Below, in pieces: positions 1 through 12,275 of a DNA stretch of 64,000 nucleotides. Numbering within the stretch: the first letter of the stretch is position 1; the number at the start of each line of letters is the position of its first letter. Made by a program: the position numbers and the translations under genes. The DNA is from Procambarus clarkii (taxonomy: Eukaryota; Arthropoda; Malacostraca; Decapoda; Cambaridae), in NCBI RefSeq assembly GCF_040958095.1, contig NC_091185.1, positions 14,578,666-14,642,665 of the forward strand, in the 5' to 3' direction. The notes below the pieces were generated by a model that had not been told where the DNA came from, ran no database searches, and saw only the letters and a program-made list of their open reading frames with translations.

Positions 1-112
1 TTGCACAACTATATTCTACCCACCTCAAGACTCCGCTCCAATATAGAAGCATCAAGAAATATGGACCAATAGGCTTTCTACAAACACTTCTATTCAATAT
101 CCATTGTTTCGT

Positions 113-233
113 GTTCTGTCTTGTGTTGATGAAATTAATACCCTATTAATACCACTTCTTGTTCTGTCTTGTGTTGATGAAATTAATACCCTATGAATAC
201 CACATCTTGTTCTGTCTTGTGTTAATGCCACAT
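113..233 (+). repeat. 48-bp tandem repeat (2.5 copies)
   Basis: Units begin GTTCTGTCTTGTGTTGATGA at 113 and 161, with a partial third copy at 209. It lies in the presumed 3' untranslated part of the PLE remnant and is nearly identical between copies. Confidence 0.8.
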
Positions 234-312
234 CACCCCTTCCACCTCACTCAAATGTAGATATAAAATCGGAGATGCGTAAGTTCTATTCAGTTGTGTA
301 TTTGTGAACTAA

Positions 313-365
313 AGTCTTTGAAAATGTAATAAGTTTTACGAAACGCGCTCGTGTCGCGTCAGACT
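313..365 (+). ncRNA. Hammerhead-ribozyme-like three-stem fold (probably degenerate)
   Basis: Three helices meet in hammerhead order. Stem I is AGTCT (313-317) with AGACT (361-365). Stem II is GTAA (326-329) with TTAC (336-339). GAAA follows at 340-343. Stem III is ACGCG (343-347) with CGCGT (355-359), closed by a 7-base loop. GTC at 358-360 would be the cleavage triplet. The first core strand reads TTGAAAAT (318-325) instead of CTGANGA, so C3 and G8 are replaced and one base is extra. Hammerheads are known from PLE terminal repeats. The architecture is seen directly; activity is doubtful. Confidence 0.5.
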
Positions 366-486
366 AGAAATAAAAATTAATTTTGGAGAATTGATCTTTG
401 ATTTACCTCCAACAGTGAAAAGAAATGTACGAAAGATTGAGAAAATTCGTGTTAGAATTATTAATCTTACTTTTTCGGTCATATTT

Positions 487-1953
<1,467 letters not shown>

Positions 1954-1992
<39 letters not shown>
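1954..1992. repeat. (AT)n microsatellite, left flank of MITE
   Basis: About 19 AT repeats between the SINE array and the MITE at 1993. Together with 2377-2448 it flanks the MITE on both sides. Confidence 0.97.
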
Positions 1993-1995
<3 letters not shown>

Positions 1996-2373
1996 GTACC
2001 TAGTAGCCAGAACGCACTTCTCAGCCTACTATGCAAGGCCCAATTTGCCTAATAAGCCAAGTTTTCATGAATTAATTGTTTTTCGACTACCTAACCTACC
2101 TAACCTAACCTAACCTAACTTTTTCGGCTACCTAACCTAACCTATAAAGATAGGTTAGGTTAGGTTAGGTAGGGTTGGTTAGGTTCGGTCATATATCTAC
2201 GTTAATTTTAACTCCAATATAAAAAAATTGACCTCATACATAATGAAATAGGTAGCTTTATCATTGCATAAGAAAAAAATTAGAGAAAATATATTAATTC
2301 AGGAAACTTGGCTTATTAGGCAAATCGGGCCTTGCATAGTAGGCCCGAGAAGTGCATTCTGGCTACTAGGTAC

Positions 2374-2376
<3 letters not shown>
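1993..2376. mobile_element. MITE with 74-bp terminal inverted repeats
   Basis: The left end GTCGTACCTAGTAGCCAGAA (1993) and the reverse complement of the right end (to 2376) match over about 74 bp with only a few differences. The 384-bp element encodes no protein. The interior holds inverted telomere-like repeats (2089-2188) and AT-rich sequence. Both flanks are (AT)n, so insertion into a TA dinucleotide tract is likely. This suits a TA-targeting (Tc1/mariner-type) MITE, but the superfamily is inferred only from the flanks. Confidence 0.85.
2089..2188. repeat. Inverted telomere-like (CCTAA)n / (TTAGG)n blocks
   Basis: CCTAACCTAACCTAACC-type repeats (2096-2150) are followed by GGTTAGGTTAGGTTAGG-type repeats (2150-2188) in opposite orientation, with short AT spacers. 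TTAGG is the arthropod telomere motif. Here it lies inside a MITE, so this is not a chromosome end. Confidence 0.85.

Positions 2377-2448
<72 letters not shown>
2377..2448. repeat. (AT)n microsatellite between MITE and PLE
   Basis: About 36 AT repeats. It abuts the MITE on the left and the 5' coding end of the minus-strand PLE copy on the right. Confidence 0.97.
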
Positions 2449-2451
<3 letters not shown>

Positions 2452-4843
2452 TGTATACTGGCAGCAGGTTTTCTTTCAAACATGTTTCATTGAATATGAC
2501 CGCATATTCTGTATTTATTATTTTCTGGTTTAGGGCTTCTATCCCTCTAACTATTTTCTTAGCATCAGGGCTTAATTGAAATAGGAGTTCTCCAAAACTC
2601 ATTTTCGTACTTTTAAGGTGAAGAAAAGAAGTGATTTACTATAGAGTGTATTACACTTATTTGTATAATTTGCACGACGTTTCGAACCTCCATGGTTCAT
2701 TCTCAAGTGAACAGATCTTACAATACTAGTGGATTTTATACCCGCATTAGGTCAGGTGATAATACAATGAAGGTGAAAACATGGGGGGATACATAAGGGG
2801 TAAATGTGAGGTGAAACATAGAGGCTGCAGAAGGCTTATTGGCCCATACGAGGCATCTCCTATATAAACACAAAGATTAATCCAGTGTAATTGGCCTGTT
2901 ATGTTGGACATTGTCTTCTGTGTTGGCATCGATATGTTCTTGTCTTGTCCTTACTCTCATGGTGGGTAGAGTAAATAGTTCCGTGATTTGGGTGTTCATG
3001 GTAGGTCGCTCTATTCTTATGTGAATTGCCTCAAGAATTTGTAATCTTCTTGAATCTTGGGTTTTGTCTATTATGCAAGTATTCTTGTTCAACATTTCTC
3101 TTGTTAGAGTAATGTCATGGGCTTGTCTCATGTGATTCCTAGGGGCACCAGATTGAAGATGGCATGTCAAACGCCTCGTCAGCTTGGTCGACGTCATACC
3201 TATGTACTTACATTGAAGGTTACATCCTTCGTGGGGGCAAGTGTACATGTATACAACGCTTGACTGCTGTAGAGGGTTCTCCGTCGGCTTCGGGCTGTTT
3301 TTGATAAGGAGTTCGGAAGTCTTCTTGGTTTTGTAGAATATTATCAGGTTTATGTTTTGGTTAGGAGTAGTGCTTTTTACTCCTTTACGGATTATTTCTT
3401 TCATTATTCTTTCCTCTTTTATATGTTCACTGTGCATGGTTGATTTGTAATATAATTTTATTGGGGGTGTTGTGGTTTCTGTTCTAGGTTCTGAATTATA
3501 CCAACGGTCCAAGTGTCTTCTTATAGCAGCGTTTATTTCCGCGTTGCTATATCCGTTGTTCACCAATACCTGAGTTACTCTTTCAAACTCTCTACTCACG
3601 TTGCTCCATTCAGAGCAGTGGGTAAGCGCTCGACGAATATAAGCATTGAGAACACTGGCTTTGTATCTTTGGGGGCACTCACTTCTACCGTTCAGGCATA
3701 ATCCTATGTTGGTGGGCTTGGTATAAACGTTGGTGCTTAAAGAGGTTCCTGTTTTTGTTATTAGTACATCCAAGAAGGCAGACTGTTATTTTCACTATTT
3801 TCATGTGTAAATCGGAGTACTGACTCTCTCTCTAGGTGTCTTTTTAGGTCAATTAGTTCATCTGAGTCTTTTACTATTACGAATATGTCATCTACATAAC
3901 GGCAGTATACAGTTGGTTTTTGTCTGCTACTGAAGACCCTATCTTCGATGGTTCCCATATAAAAATTAGCAAATAAAACTCCTAAGGGGGAGCCCATTGC
4001 TACTCCGTCTATTTGTAAATACATGTCTCCTTGTGGACTGATGAAAGGGGCTTCCTTTGTACATGCTTCGAGAAGACTTTTCAAGTGTGGCTCAGGTATG
4101 TCTAATTTGGGGGTGCTCTCGTCTCTGTATAATCTGTCCAGTATCATTCCTATGGTTGTGTCGACTGGGACGTTGGTAAAAAGGGATTCAACGTCCAGGG
4201 AAGCGATGATTCCATCGGGCTGGGTAGATTTGATCAATTCTAGGAAATCTGCTGATGATTGTAGACTAAACTTACTTGGAGTGTATGGAGTTAGGAGTTC
4301 ATTGAGTTTCTTTGCCAGGTGATAAGTTGGGGTTGGTATTTGGCTGATTATAGGGCGTAGTGGGTTACCTGGTTTATGCGTCTTAACATTGCCGTAGGCA
4401 TATCCTAAGCCATAGTCGCCTTGAAGTTTATTGAAATGCACACTACCTTTCTTTGCGTTGATTGCTGTAATTGTTTTGTTTACTTTCCGCTTAAGGTCTT
4501 CTACGGGGTTCCTCGTGATTCGTTGAAATTTGGAGTCGTCACTTAGGATGTCGCTAATTTTGTTCATGTATTCATGGGTAGGAATCAATACATATGCTGC
4601 TGTTTTGTCGGCTTTTCTTATTGTTACGTCTTTCAGATTTCTTAGTTGTTTCGCTGCTTCTTTGAGTCGTGGGGTTAAGATTGTAGATGAATATGTTCCT
4701 CGTTTTTTCCCCGCTTCTGCTAGTAGTTCAGCTTGAAGTGTGTCAGTGGTGATGACTTTTTTGTTGTCTTCTAGCTTATGGATATCGTCCAGAAGCATTT
4801 CGATTTCCAGGCGTTTTTGATGCATCTTTGGTTTAGATAAGAA
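2449..4843 (-). mobile_element. Penelope-like element, left (minus) copy of inverted pair
   Basis: This arm mirrors 5181-7547 almost base for base, giving an inverted repeat of about 2.4 kb around a 340-bp spacer found only in the right copy. It holds, read on the minus strand, the RT-GIY-YIG body, a 3' UTR, a terminal block with the stem-loop seen at 7330-7346, and the start of a further ORF (MSFGELLF..., 2450-2602). That start continues to LPVYTN and then runs into (AT)n. The 5' end of the main ORF is truncated at 4843. Confidence 0.85.
2877..4843 (-). pseudogene. PLE RT/GIY-YIG polyprotein, frameshifted copy
   Basis: Reading leftward, residues match the right-hand copy with few substitutions (L/V, V/L, N/K and G/R at scattered sites). 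One base is missing near 3777 relative to the right arm. This shifts the frame just after the RT palm (YVDD, complement near 3900) and separates RT from the C-terminal GIY-YIG half (2877-3773). The 5' end is missing. One recent indel in an otherwise near-identical copy points to recent insertion. It is not expected to make a complete protein. Confidence 0.85.
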
Positions 4844-4844
4844 T

Positions 4845-7151
4845 ACAGAGTTTACCTATAGGTATAGGCAAGAGCTCATTCGGCATCAACTAAACAAGAA
4901 GAAGGAAGCCCTCCAAACCTTTATAGAGCAGGCGGAGCATCTGTTAAACAAATGGACCCAGTACGACATCCCTATCCAACTCAAGCAAACCATCAACAGT
5001 GAACTATTTAACCTGAAACAACAACATAAAACTCTTGTAGAAACAAAGACACTCCGTAAGTTAACATCCCTAAACGGTGGACAGCTAAAAATCCCTCGTC
5101 CTAAAGATGGCTACTTTAACCTGACTTCTTATGATCTTACCCAGGACCAACGAGACCTCTTAAATCTTGGTCTAAATTGTCAATTCTTATCTAAACCAAA
5201 GATGCATCAAAAACGCCTGGAAATCGAAATGCTTCTGGACGATATCCATAAGCTAGAAGACAACAAAAAAGTCATCACCACTGACACACTTCAAGCTGAA
5301 CTACTTGCAGAAGCAGGGAAAAAACGAGGAACATATTCATCTACAATCTTAACCCCACGACTCAAAGAAGCAGCGAAACAACTAAGAAATCTGAAAGACG
5401 TAACAATAAGAAAAGCCGACAAAACAGCAGCATATGTATTGATTCCTACCCATGAATACATGAACAAAATTAGCGACATCCTAAGTGACGACTCCAAATT
5501 TCAACGAATCACGAGGAACCCCGTAGAAGACCTTAAGCGGAAAGTAAACAAAACAATTACAGCAATCAACGCAAAGAAAGGTAGTGTGCATTTCAATAAA
5601 CTTCAAGGCGACTATGGCTTAGGATATGCCTACGGCAATGTTAAGACGCATAAACCAGGTAACCCACTACGCCCTATAATCAGCCAAATACCAACCCCAA
5701 CTTATCACCTGGCAAAGAAACTCAATGAACTCCTAACTCCATACACTCCAAGTAAGTTTAGTCTACAATCATCAGCAGATTTCCTAGAATTGATCAAATC
5801 TACCCAGCCCGATGGAATCATCGCTTCCCTGGACGTTGAATCCCTATTTACCAACGTCCCAGTCGACACAACCATAGGAATGATACTGGACAGAGTATAC
5901 AGAGACGAGAGCACCCCCAAATTAGACATACCTGAGCCACACTTGAAAAGTCTTCTCGAAGCATGTACAAAGGAAGCCCCTTTCATCAGTCCACAAGGAG
6001 ACATGTATTTACAAATAGACGGAGTAGCAATGGGCTCCCCCTTAGGAGTTTTATTTGCTAATTTTTATATGGGAACCATCGAAGATAGGGTCTTCAGTAG
6101 CAGACAAAAACCAACTGTATACTGCCGTTATGTAGATGACATATTCGTAATAGTAAAAGACTCAGATGAACTAATTGACCTAAAAAGACACCTAGAGAGA
6201 GAGTCAGTACTCCGATTTACACATGAAAATAGTGAAAATAACAGTCTGCCATTCTTGGATGTACTAATAACAAAAACACGAACCTCTTTAAGCACCAACG
6301 TTTATACCAAGCCCACCAACATAGGATTATGCCTGAATGGTAGAAGTGAGTGCCCCCAAAGATACAAAGCCAGTGTTCTCAATGCTTATATTCGTCGAGC
6401 GCTTACCCACTGCTCTGAATGGAGCAACTTGAGTAGAGAGTTTGAAAGAGTAACTCAGGTATTGGTGAACAACGGATATAGCAACGCGGAAATAAACGCT
6501 GCTATAAGAAGACACTTGGACCGTTGGTATAAGTCAGAACCTAGAACAGAAACCACAACACCCCCAATAAAATTATATTACAAATCAACCATGCACAGTG
6601 AACATATAAAAGAGGAAAGAATAATGAAAGAAATAATCCGTAAAGGAGTAAAAAGCACTACTCCTAACCAAAACATAAACCTGATAATATTCTACAAAAC
6701 CAAGAAGACTTCCGAACTCCTTATCAAAAACAGCCCGAAGCCGACGGAGAACCCTCTACAGCAGTCAAGCGTTGTATACATGTACACTTGCCCCCACGAA
6801 GGATGTAACCTTCAATGTAAGTACATAGGTATGACGTCGACCAAGCTGACGAGGCGTTTGACATGCCATCTTCAATCTGGTGCCCCTAGGAATCACATGA
6901 GACAAGCCCATGACATTACTCTAACAAGAGAAATGTTGAACAAGAATACTTGCATAATAGACAAAACCCAAGATTCAAGAAGATTACAAATTCTTGAGGC
7001 AATTCACATAAGAATAGAGCGACCTACCATGAACACCCAAATCACGGAACTATTTACTCTACCCACCATGAGAGTAAGGACAAGACAAGAACATATCGAT
7101 GCCAACACAGAAGACAATGTCCAACATAACAGGCCAATTACACTAGATTAA
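4845..7151 (+). CDS. Penelope-like reverse transcriptase with GIY-YIG endonuclease
   Basis: An open frame of 768 codons has no visible start because the element is 5' truncated; the first internal ATG is at 5202. The N-terminal part is a charged, probably coiled region. The RT follows: fingers and palm with LDVESLFTNVPV near 5830-5865, a GSPLG motif near 6031, and the catalytic YVDD at 6129-6140. The C-terminal GIY-YIG nuclease shows Y-M-Y (6777-6785), a Cys-rich insert CPHEGCNLQC, and KYIG at 6819-6830, with Arg and His residues after it. Such proteins nick target DNA and prime reverse transcription in the nucleus. All core motifs look intact, so the enzyme part could be functional, but this copy lacks its own N terminus. 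Confidence 0.85.
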   Translation, partial: TEFTYRYRQELIRHQLNKKKEALQTFIEQAEHLLNKWTQYDIPIQLKQTINSELFNLKQQHKTLVETKTLRKLTSLNGGQLKIPRPKDGYFNLTSYDLTQDQRDLLNLGLNCQFLSKPKMHQKRLEIEMLLDDIHKLEDNKKVITTDTLQAELLAEAGKKRGTYSSTILTPRLKEAAKQLRNLKDVTIRKADKTAAYVLIPTHEYMNKISDILSDDSKFQRITRNPVEDLKRKVNKTITAINAKKGSVHFNKLQGDYGLGYAYGNVKTHKPGNPLRPIISQIPTPTYHLAKKLNELLTPYTPSKFSLQSSADFLELIKSTQPDGIIASLDVESLFTNVPVDTTIGMILDRVYRDESTPKLDIPEPHLKSLLEACTKEAPFISPQGDMYLQIDGVAMGSPLGVLFANFYMGTIEDRVFSSRQKPTVYCRYVDDIFVIVKDSDELIDLKRHLERESVLRFTHENSENNSLPFLDVLITKTRTSLSTNVYTKPTNIGLCLNGRSECPQRYKASVLNAYIRRALTHCSEWSNLSREFERVTQVLVNNGYSNAEINAAIRRHLDRWYKSEPRTETTTPPIKLYYKSTMHSEHIKEERIMKEIIRKGVKSTTPNQNINLIIFYKTKKTSELLIKNSPKPTENPLQQSSVVYMYTCPHEGCNLQCKYIGMTSTKLTRRLTCHLQSGAPRNHMRQAHDITLTREMLNKNTCIIDKTQDSRRLQILEAIHIRIERPTMNTQITELFTLPTMRVRTRQEHIDANTEDNVQHNRPITLD

Positions 7152-7319
7152 TCTTTGTGTTTAGATAGGAGATGCCTCGTATGGGCCAATAAGCCTTCTG
7201 CAGCCTCTATGTTTCACCTCACATTTATCCCTTATGTATCCCCCCATGTTTTCACCTTCATTGTATTATCACCTGACCTAATGCGGGTATAAAATCAACT
7301 AGTATTGTAAGATCTGTTC

Positions 7320-7352
7320 ACTTGAGAATGAACCATGGAGGTTCGAAACGTC
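7320..7352 (+). ncRNA. Stem-loop plus GAAACGTC, partial hammerhead-like signal in PLE terminal repeat
   Basis: TTGAGAAT is followed by GAACC-ATGGA-GGTTC (7330-7344) and directly by GAAACGTC. The order TTGARAAT, stem II, GAAAC is the same as in the fold at 313-365. No convincing stem III or stem I was found here. The same block occurs inverted in the left PLE copy (about 2670-2705). Confidence 0.35.
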
Positions 7353-7426
7353 GTGCAAATTATACAAATAAGTGTAATACACTCTATAGTAAATCACTTC
7401 TTTTCTTCACCTTAAAAGTACGAAAA

Positions 7427-7548
7427 TGAGTTTTGGAGAACTCCTATTTCAAATAAGCCCTGATGCTAAGAAAATAGTTAGAGGGATAGAAGCCCTAAAC
7501 CAGAAAATAATAAATACAGAATATGCGGTCATATTCAATGAAACATTT
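7427..7548 (+). pseudogene. PLE ORF start repeated in terminal repeat
   Basis: The frame begins at ATG 7427 (MSFGELLFQISPDAKKIVRG) and stays open for about 40 codons before low-complexity AT sequence. It matches the piece at 2450-2602 (minus) and, more distantly, 381-489. I read it as the 5' coding end of the PLE present in the pLTR. Confidence 0.6.
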
Positions 7549-7618
7549 ATATTTATATATATATAATATATACAAACCAACAGAATCACTAGAGAAAGGG
7601 GGTGTGAAGAATAAGGAG

Positions 7619-7850
7619 AGGGGGAACATGTTCCTGAAAATTGCATACACCAACATAGATGGAATGAGATCAAAGATACTGTAGTTAAGTCATGTAATAC
7701 AGCTGCAGACACCAGACATTGTTGCACTCATGGAGACAAAACTTGAAGATGACATTTTAAATATGGTCATATTCTCAAGGGGTTACTCAGTTTGGAGATG
7801 AGACAGAAAAATTAGGAAAGGAGGTAGTGTTGCTGTGAGTAGGGAGTTTT
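7619..7850 (+). pseudogene. LINE endonuclease N-terminal remnant
   Basis: The translation contains YTNIDGMRSK, then LQTPDIVALMETKLEDD and a GYSVWR...GGSVAV stretch. This parallels the start of the LINE-A endonuclease at 20463-20650 (YTNIDGITNK...PDIIALTETK...GGGVALL). At least two in-frame stops interrupt it, after RSKIL and after VWR. It is an old APE-type endonuclease fragment. Confidence 0.65.
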
Positions 7851-8759
7851 ACGACGTAGCCCGTCCCCTCCATTTTGGGATGGAGTGGTTTCGGACACGT
7901 CGAAAGATGTGATAACGTTGTGGGAACGTTTGGGGCAACATAGGGTGTTTTTCGGGGCGGGGGGTGTTGCCCGATATACGATAAATACGGGGTAAGTAGT
8001 ATTCGAGTGAGGTGTGTATTGTTGTGAGAAGGTCGAGAGAACGTAGTAAGTTTTTTTTTTATTAGACGAAATTTGACGTTTTCTGTTGAAATTTAGGAAA
8101 AGACCCATTTTCTGTAGTAAATGAGAGGACGAGATTAGTAGATGGAGAAGTGGGAGGAGAATGAAGTCTAAAGATGGTGGTGAGTGGGTGAAAGGGTCAA
8201 AAAGGTTTTAGGCTCCACCCCTAACTTTTTTGACGAAGTGAGGGCGAAAGATAAATAAGTGAGGGCGAAAGATAAATAAGTGAGGGCGAAAGAAATTAAT
8301 AGTATAATTGTTTATATAAGCATCTACCTCAGTATCATAGTAAAATCTTCCACATGAATATACTCTCACCCTGTTTATTTTTACACTTAGATTTATGTTA
8401 GAGTAAATTTCAAGATTTAATTAGATTTACATGTCATCTTTTTTTTCTCTCTCTTTCTCGGAATTATCTATTTGAGCTCACTTTGTTTTCTTAGGTTCAT
8501 ACCAATTATAGGATTTTAATTAACCATTACTAAGCTAATTATCTTCAAGATCATTTTACTTTATGATTATTATTTTTCTTATTATTTTTTATCTTACATT
8601 TATATTGTCAGTCTCTACTGATTTTTTGTTTTTATTTTATGTAACTTCTGTGTCCTTCCTGGCTATCTATTGGATCTTTATTTTACTTCTAAATTGTTAC
8701 TATTTTATTGTATTTGCTTTTATTCTTGTGTTTTGCTTTATCGTGTATCTTGTATCGTG
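7851..8759. other. No gene seen; 21-bp repeat at 8236-8298
   Basis: G-rich on the left and AT-rich on the right. A 21-bp unit (AAGTGAGGGCGAAAGATAAAT) is repeated three times at 8236-8298. The rest shows no recognisable coding or structural signal. Confidence 0.6.
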
Positions 8760-9954
8760 ATCCCTCTGCATCTCTATGCACACTGATATTGATCCTGATC
8801 AAAATCTTCTGTCTCATATCTACACCAACCAGCACATTGATCATCATTATTGCAAGTATTTCACAGCACACCAGGCTAAAAACAAACTCCAAAATAGCAC
8901 CTATCAGTTTATAACCAAAATGTTAGATCACTTGGTAAACATTTTGACGATTTAAATGCATTACTCACAGCACTAGGTACGAACTTATCGTTCATTATTT
9001 TAACAGAAACTTGGCTAAATAAAGACTATACCCAACTCTACAACTTAGCTGGTTATAAAGCCATTCATAACTGTAGGCCTAATAAAAAAGGTGGTGGCAC
9101 AGCTATATATTACCGAGATACATTTATCTGCAACAGTGTTATTAGTGACAGAGATGACTACTGTGAATATACTTTTGCTCAGTTTACAATTAAATCCCTT
9201 AAATCCTCTTTGACTATTGGAGCCATCTATAGATTTCCCAATACTAACATAGCTTCTTTCTCAGACAACCTAAGGAATCTTATTATAAACAACAATCTCA
9301 ACAAAAACCACATCATTCTGGGAGGAGACTTTAATATTGACCTGGGTCAACAAAATTGCTCTCAAGTTGACTATTTCCTTAACAGCATGAACTCCTGTAT
9401 GCTAATCCCCACAATCACCAAACCTACCCGAGTCACTCAAACATCAGCCACTACCTTGGACCACATATGGACAAACATAACAGCTCCCCTTGTATCTGGT
9501 ATAATCTACGACAGAACAACTGACCACTATCCTACCTTTCTCATAGCGAACATGGACATAACACCACCAAAAAGCAAGAAACTCTCATTTAGGCTACACA
9601 GTGAATCAGCTTTAGGCAATCTTACAGATGCACTTCACAATATTAACTGGGATTCGGAATTCAATAATACCCAGGATATAAATTCATTAGCTAACCTCTT
9701 CATCTCCAAAACTCTAAGCCTCTACAACCTTCATTGTCCCCTTCTTACCAAGCAAGTAACTTACAAAAGATTAAACAATCCATGGCTCACAAGTGGCATT
9801 CTCAACTCAATCAACAAGAAACATGAATATGAAAAGAAACTTAGGATTGGCCTAGTTTCAAAGGAAGTAGCTAAAAGGTACTCATCAATGCTTACCAGTT
9901 TCATAAGAAAGGCAAAACTTGCATATTATGTGAACAGATTCAAGTTCGGACTCA
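8760..9954 (+). pseudogene. LINE-C endonuclease region (CR1/Jockey-like), 3' part missing
   Basis: A frame from about 8770 (TDIDPDQNLLSHIYTNQHI) shifts by one near 8910. It then continues as NQNVRSLGKHFDDLNALL, ILTETWL, GGGTAIYY, GGDFNIDL (about 9322) and TTDHYPTFL (about 9520). These are the apurinic-endonuclease-like motifs of non-LTR retrotransposons. The pre-RT region ends at about 9950 (AKLAYYVNRF), where it joins a LINE-A fragment in opposite orientation. Protein sequence and AT-rich codon use differ from LINE-A, so this is another family. The single frameshift and missing RT make it a dead copy. Confidence 0.75.
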
Positions 9955-10509
9955 ACTCGGGTACTAGTCTGGTGGCAAACCTTTGAACCTTTTCCAGTTT
10001 AGTCTTATGCTTGACTAGATATGAACTCCATGCTGGTGCCGCATACTCCAGGATTGGTCTGACATATGTGGTATATAATGTTCTGAAAGATTCCTTACAC
10101 AAGTTTCTAAAGGCTGTTCTTATGTTAGCCAACCTGGCATATGCTGCTGATGTTATCCTCTTGATATGAGCTTCAGGGGACAGGTCTGGCGTGATATCAA
10201 CCCCCAGGTCTTTCTCTCTCTCTGACTCTTGAAGTATTTCATCTCCCAAGTGATACCTTGTATCTGGTTTCCTGCTTCCTACCCCTATCTTCATTACATT
10301 ACATTTGCTTGGGTTAAACTCTAACAGCCATTTGTTCGACCATTCCTGCAGCTTGTCCAGGTCTTCTTGAAGCCTCAAGGTGTCCTCCTCTATCTTAATC
10401 CTTCTCATAATTTTTGCGTCGTCAGCAAACATTGAGATGAATGAGTCTATACCCTCTGGGAGATCATTTACGTATATCAGAAACAGGATAGGTCCAAGCA
10501 CAGAGGCCC

Positions 10510-10512
<3 letters not shown>
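9951..10512 (-). pseudogene. LINE-A reverse transcriptase fragment
   Basis: Read on the minus strand: SVLGPILFLIYVNDLPEG, FADDAKI (RT motif C), then a region ending LEYAAPAWS and LEKVQRFATRLVPEL. This matches the LINE-A RT at 19130-19700. It is cut at the 5' side where 'CCCTGTG' passes into (GT)n at 10513, and at the 3' side by the LINE-C junction. CR1/L2-like group is inferred from the motif order. Confidence 0.8.

Positions 10513-10564
<52 letters not shown>
10513..10564. repeat. (GT)n microsatellite
   Basis: About 26 GT repeats between two LINE-A fragments of the same orientation. Confidence 0.97.
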
Positions 10565-11235
<671 letters not shown>

Positions 11236-11659
11236 ACGATGTTGTACGATGCATCCAGTCAACGACCAGTCGTCGACCAACCGGAAGACCTCAATAAACC
11301 TACCAGGCTTCCTGTCCCCCCGAAAATACTCAGTCATTATCAACAACCAGCAGTTACATAAATGCTGAACGAGTCCTAATTACTCACCCACCTGAATCCT
11401 CAGCCCCTCATTACTCACCAGCACTCGAATGAAAGGTACTTTTAGTTTCCAATATTGCTGTTTTAGATAAAAAAGAGAGGAGCAGTGATCAGCACTGACT
11501 GAACACCAGGTAATCAACTCGCAAACAGGACTCAAAGCAGAGCAGATACGCTTAAAAAAAAAAGGCCGAATATCTGTGAAAATGCTGTCTATTGAGGGTG
11601 ATCCTTAGCCCCCGAGCTCCCAAATAAAAGGTCGCGTTTTTACGTTATCGTAACCAACG
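11236..11659. other. No gene seen
   Basis: Unique-looking sequence without an extended open frame or repeat; one poly(A) run near 11551. Confidence 0.5.
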
Positions 11660-11850
11660 TTGCAACTGCAACCTATTGGGAAAGGTAATGGCTCACTAGA
11701 TGGTAATGACTAGAGCGCGTCTGAAACCCTCAGGGCATAGGTTCGAACTCTCGTTAAAGCCCTGGTGGATTTTTCAAATAATAATATTGGTAATAATTTC
11801 TAACAACAAAAAATACTACTACTAATAGTAATAATAATACATAATATATG
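11660..11850 (+). mobile_element. Possible tRNA-like SINE with AT-rich simple tail
   Basis: GGCTCACTAG...TAGAGCGCGTCTGAAACC followed by a box B match GGTTCGAACTC (11751-11761) gives a weak tRNA-like layout. An AATAAT-rich tail (11778-11850) follows, as in many SINEs. Box A is poor, so the call is tentative. Confidence 0.35.
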
Positions 11851-12275
11851 TGAAGGAAGGTACATAAGGAAATGCAACTAACAGGATCGAGAAACCGTGA
11901 CGATATCTGCCCAGGTGAACAGTGCCGTTACTGTGAGGCCAGGAGACGGCCTCTCGCTCTAAGGAGAATAAGAAAAGACAAACAAAAGATCACTAAGTCT
12001 TTCCTGCCCAATATCAACTGTTTCTGCGATATTTTTACAGAGTGTATCCGGCTTCTCTGTGTAGATTGAGACTTTAAGTTTAAGTTCAAAACTAAAGTAT
12101 ACTTGCTGATTAGCCAATAAGTTGTTGAAGTGGCATTGATAACCCTCCAGTGTTGTATTATCCAAGACTATCACTAAGCCACCGGGGCTTTGCTGTAAAC
12201 CACTGAGTGTTGTCCTGATGCCCCGGTCTACCAGAAGCCAGGACGGTCGCGTCGTTTACCGGGTAACAGTTATCC
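11851..12275. other. No gene seen before minisatellite
   Basis: A 65-codon frame at 11872-12069 has no recognisable motif. Nothing else is seen. Confidence 0.5.

Larger units (their letters stand above)
4844..7548 (+). mobile_element. Penelope-like element, right (plus) copy of inverted pair
   Basis: It consists of a 5'-truncated ORF (4845-7151), a 3' UTR (7152-7310), a terminal block with stem-loop (7320-7352), and a repeated ORF start (7427-7548) that breaks into AT-rich sequence. The order ORF body, 3' UTR, ORF start is the expected PLE pLTR arrangement. The copy meets its inverted partner head to head at 4843/4844. No flanking target duplication could be assigned. Confidence 0.85.

Noticed and set aside
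2089-2188. True telomere or chromosome end
   Set aside because: The TTAGG blocks are short, inverted and internal to a TIR element.
2366-2602. Separate small gene of 78 codons (MSFGELLF...)
   Set aside because: It is the PLE ORF start within the terminal repeat, extended by (AT)n.
7440-7485. Hammerhead core at CTGATGCTAAGAAAA
   Set aside because: CTGATG resembles the core, but no GAAA-linked stem II or III forms around it and it lies in the PLE coding start.
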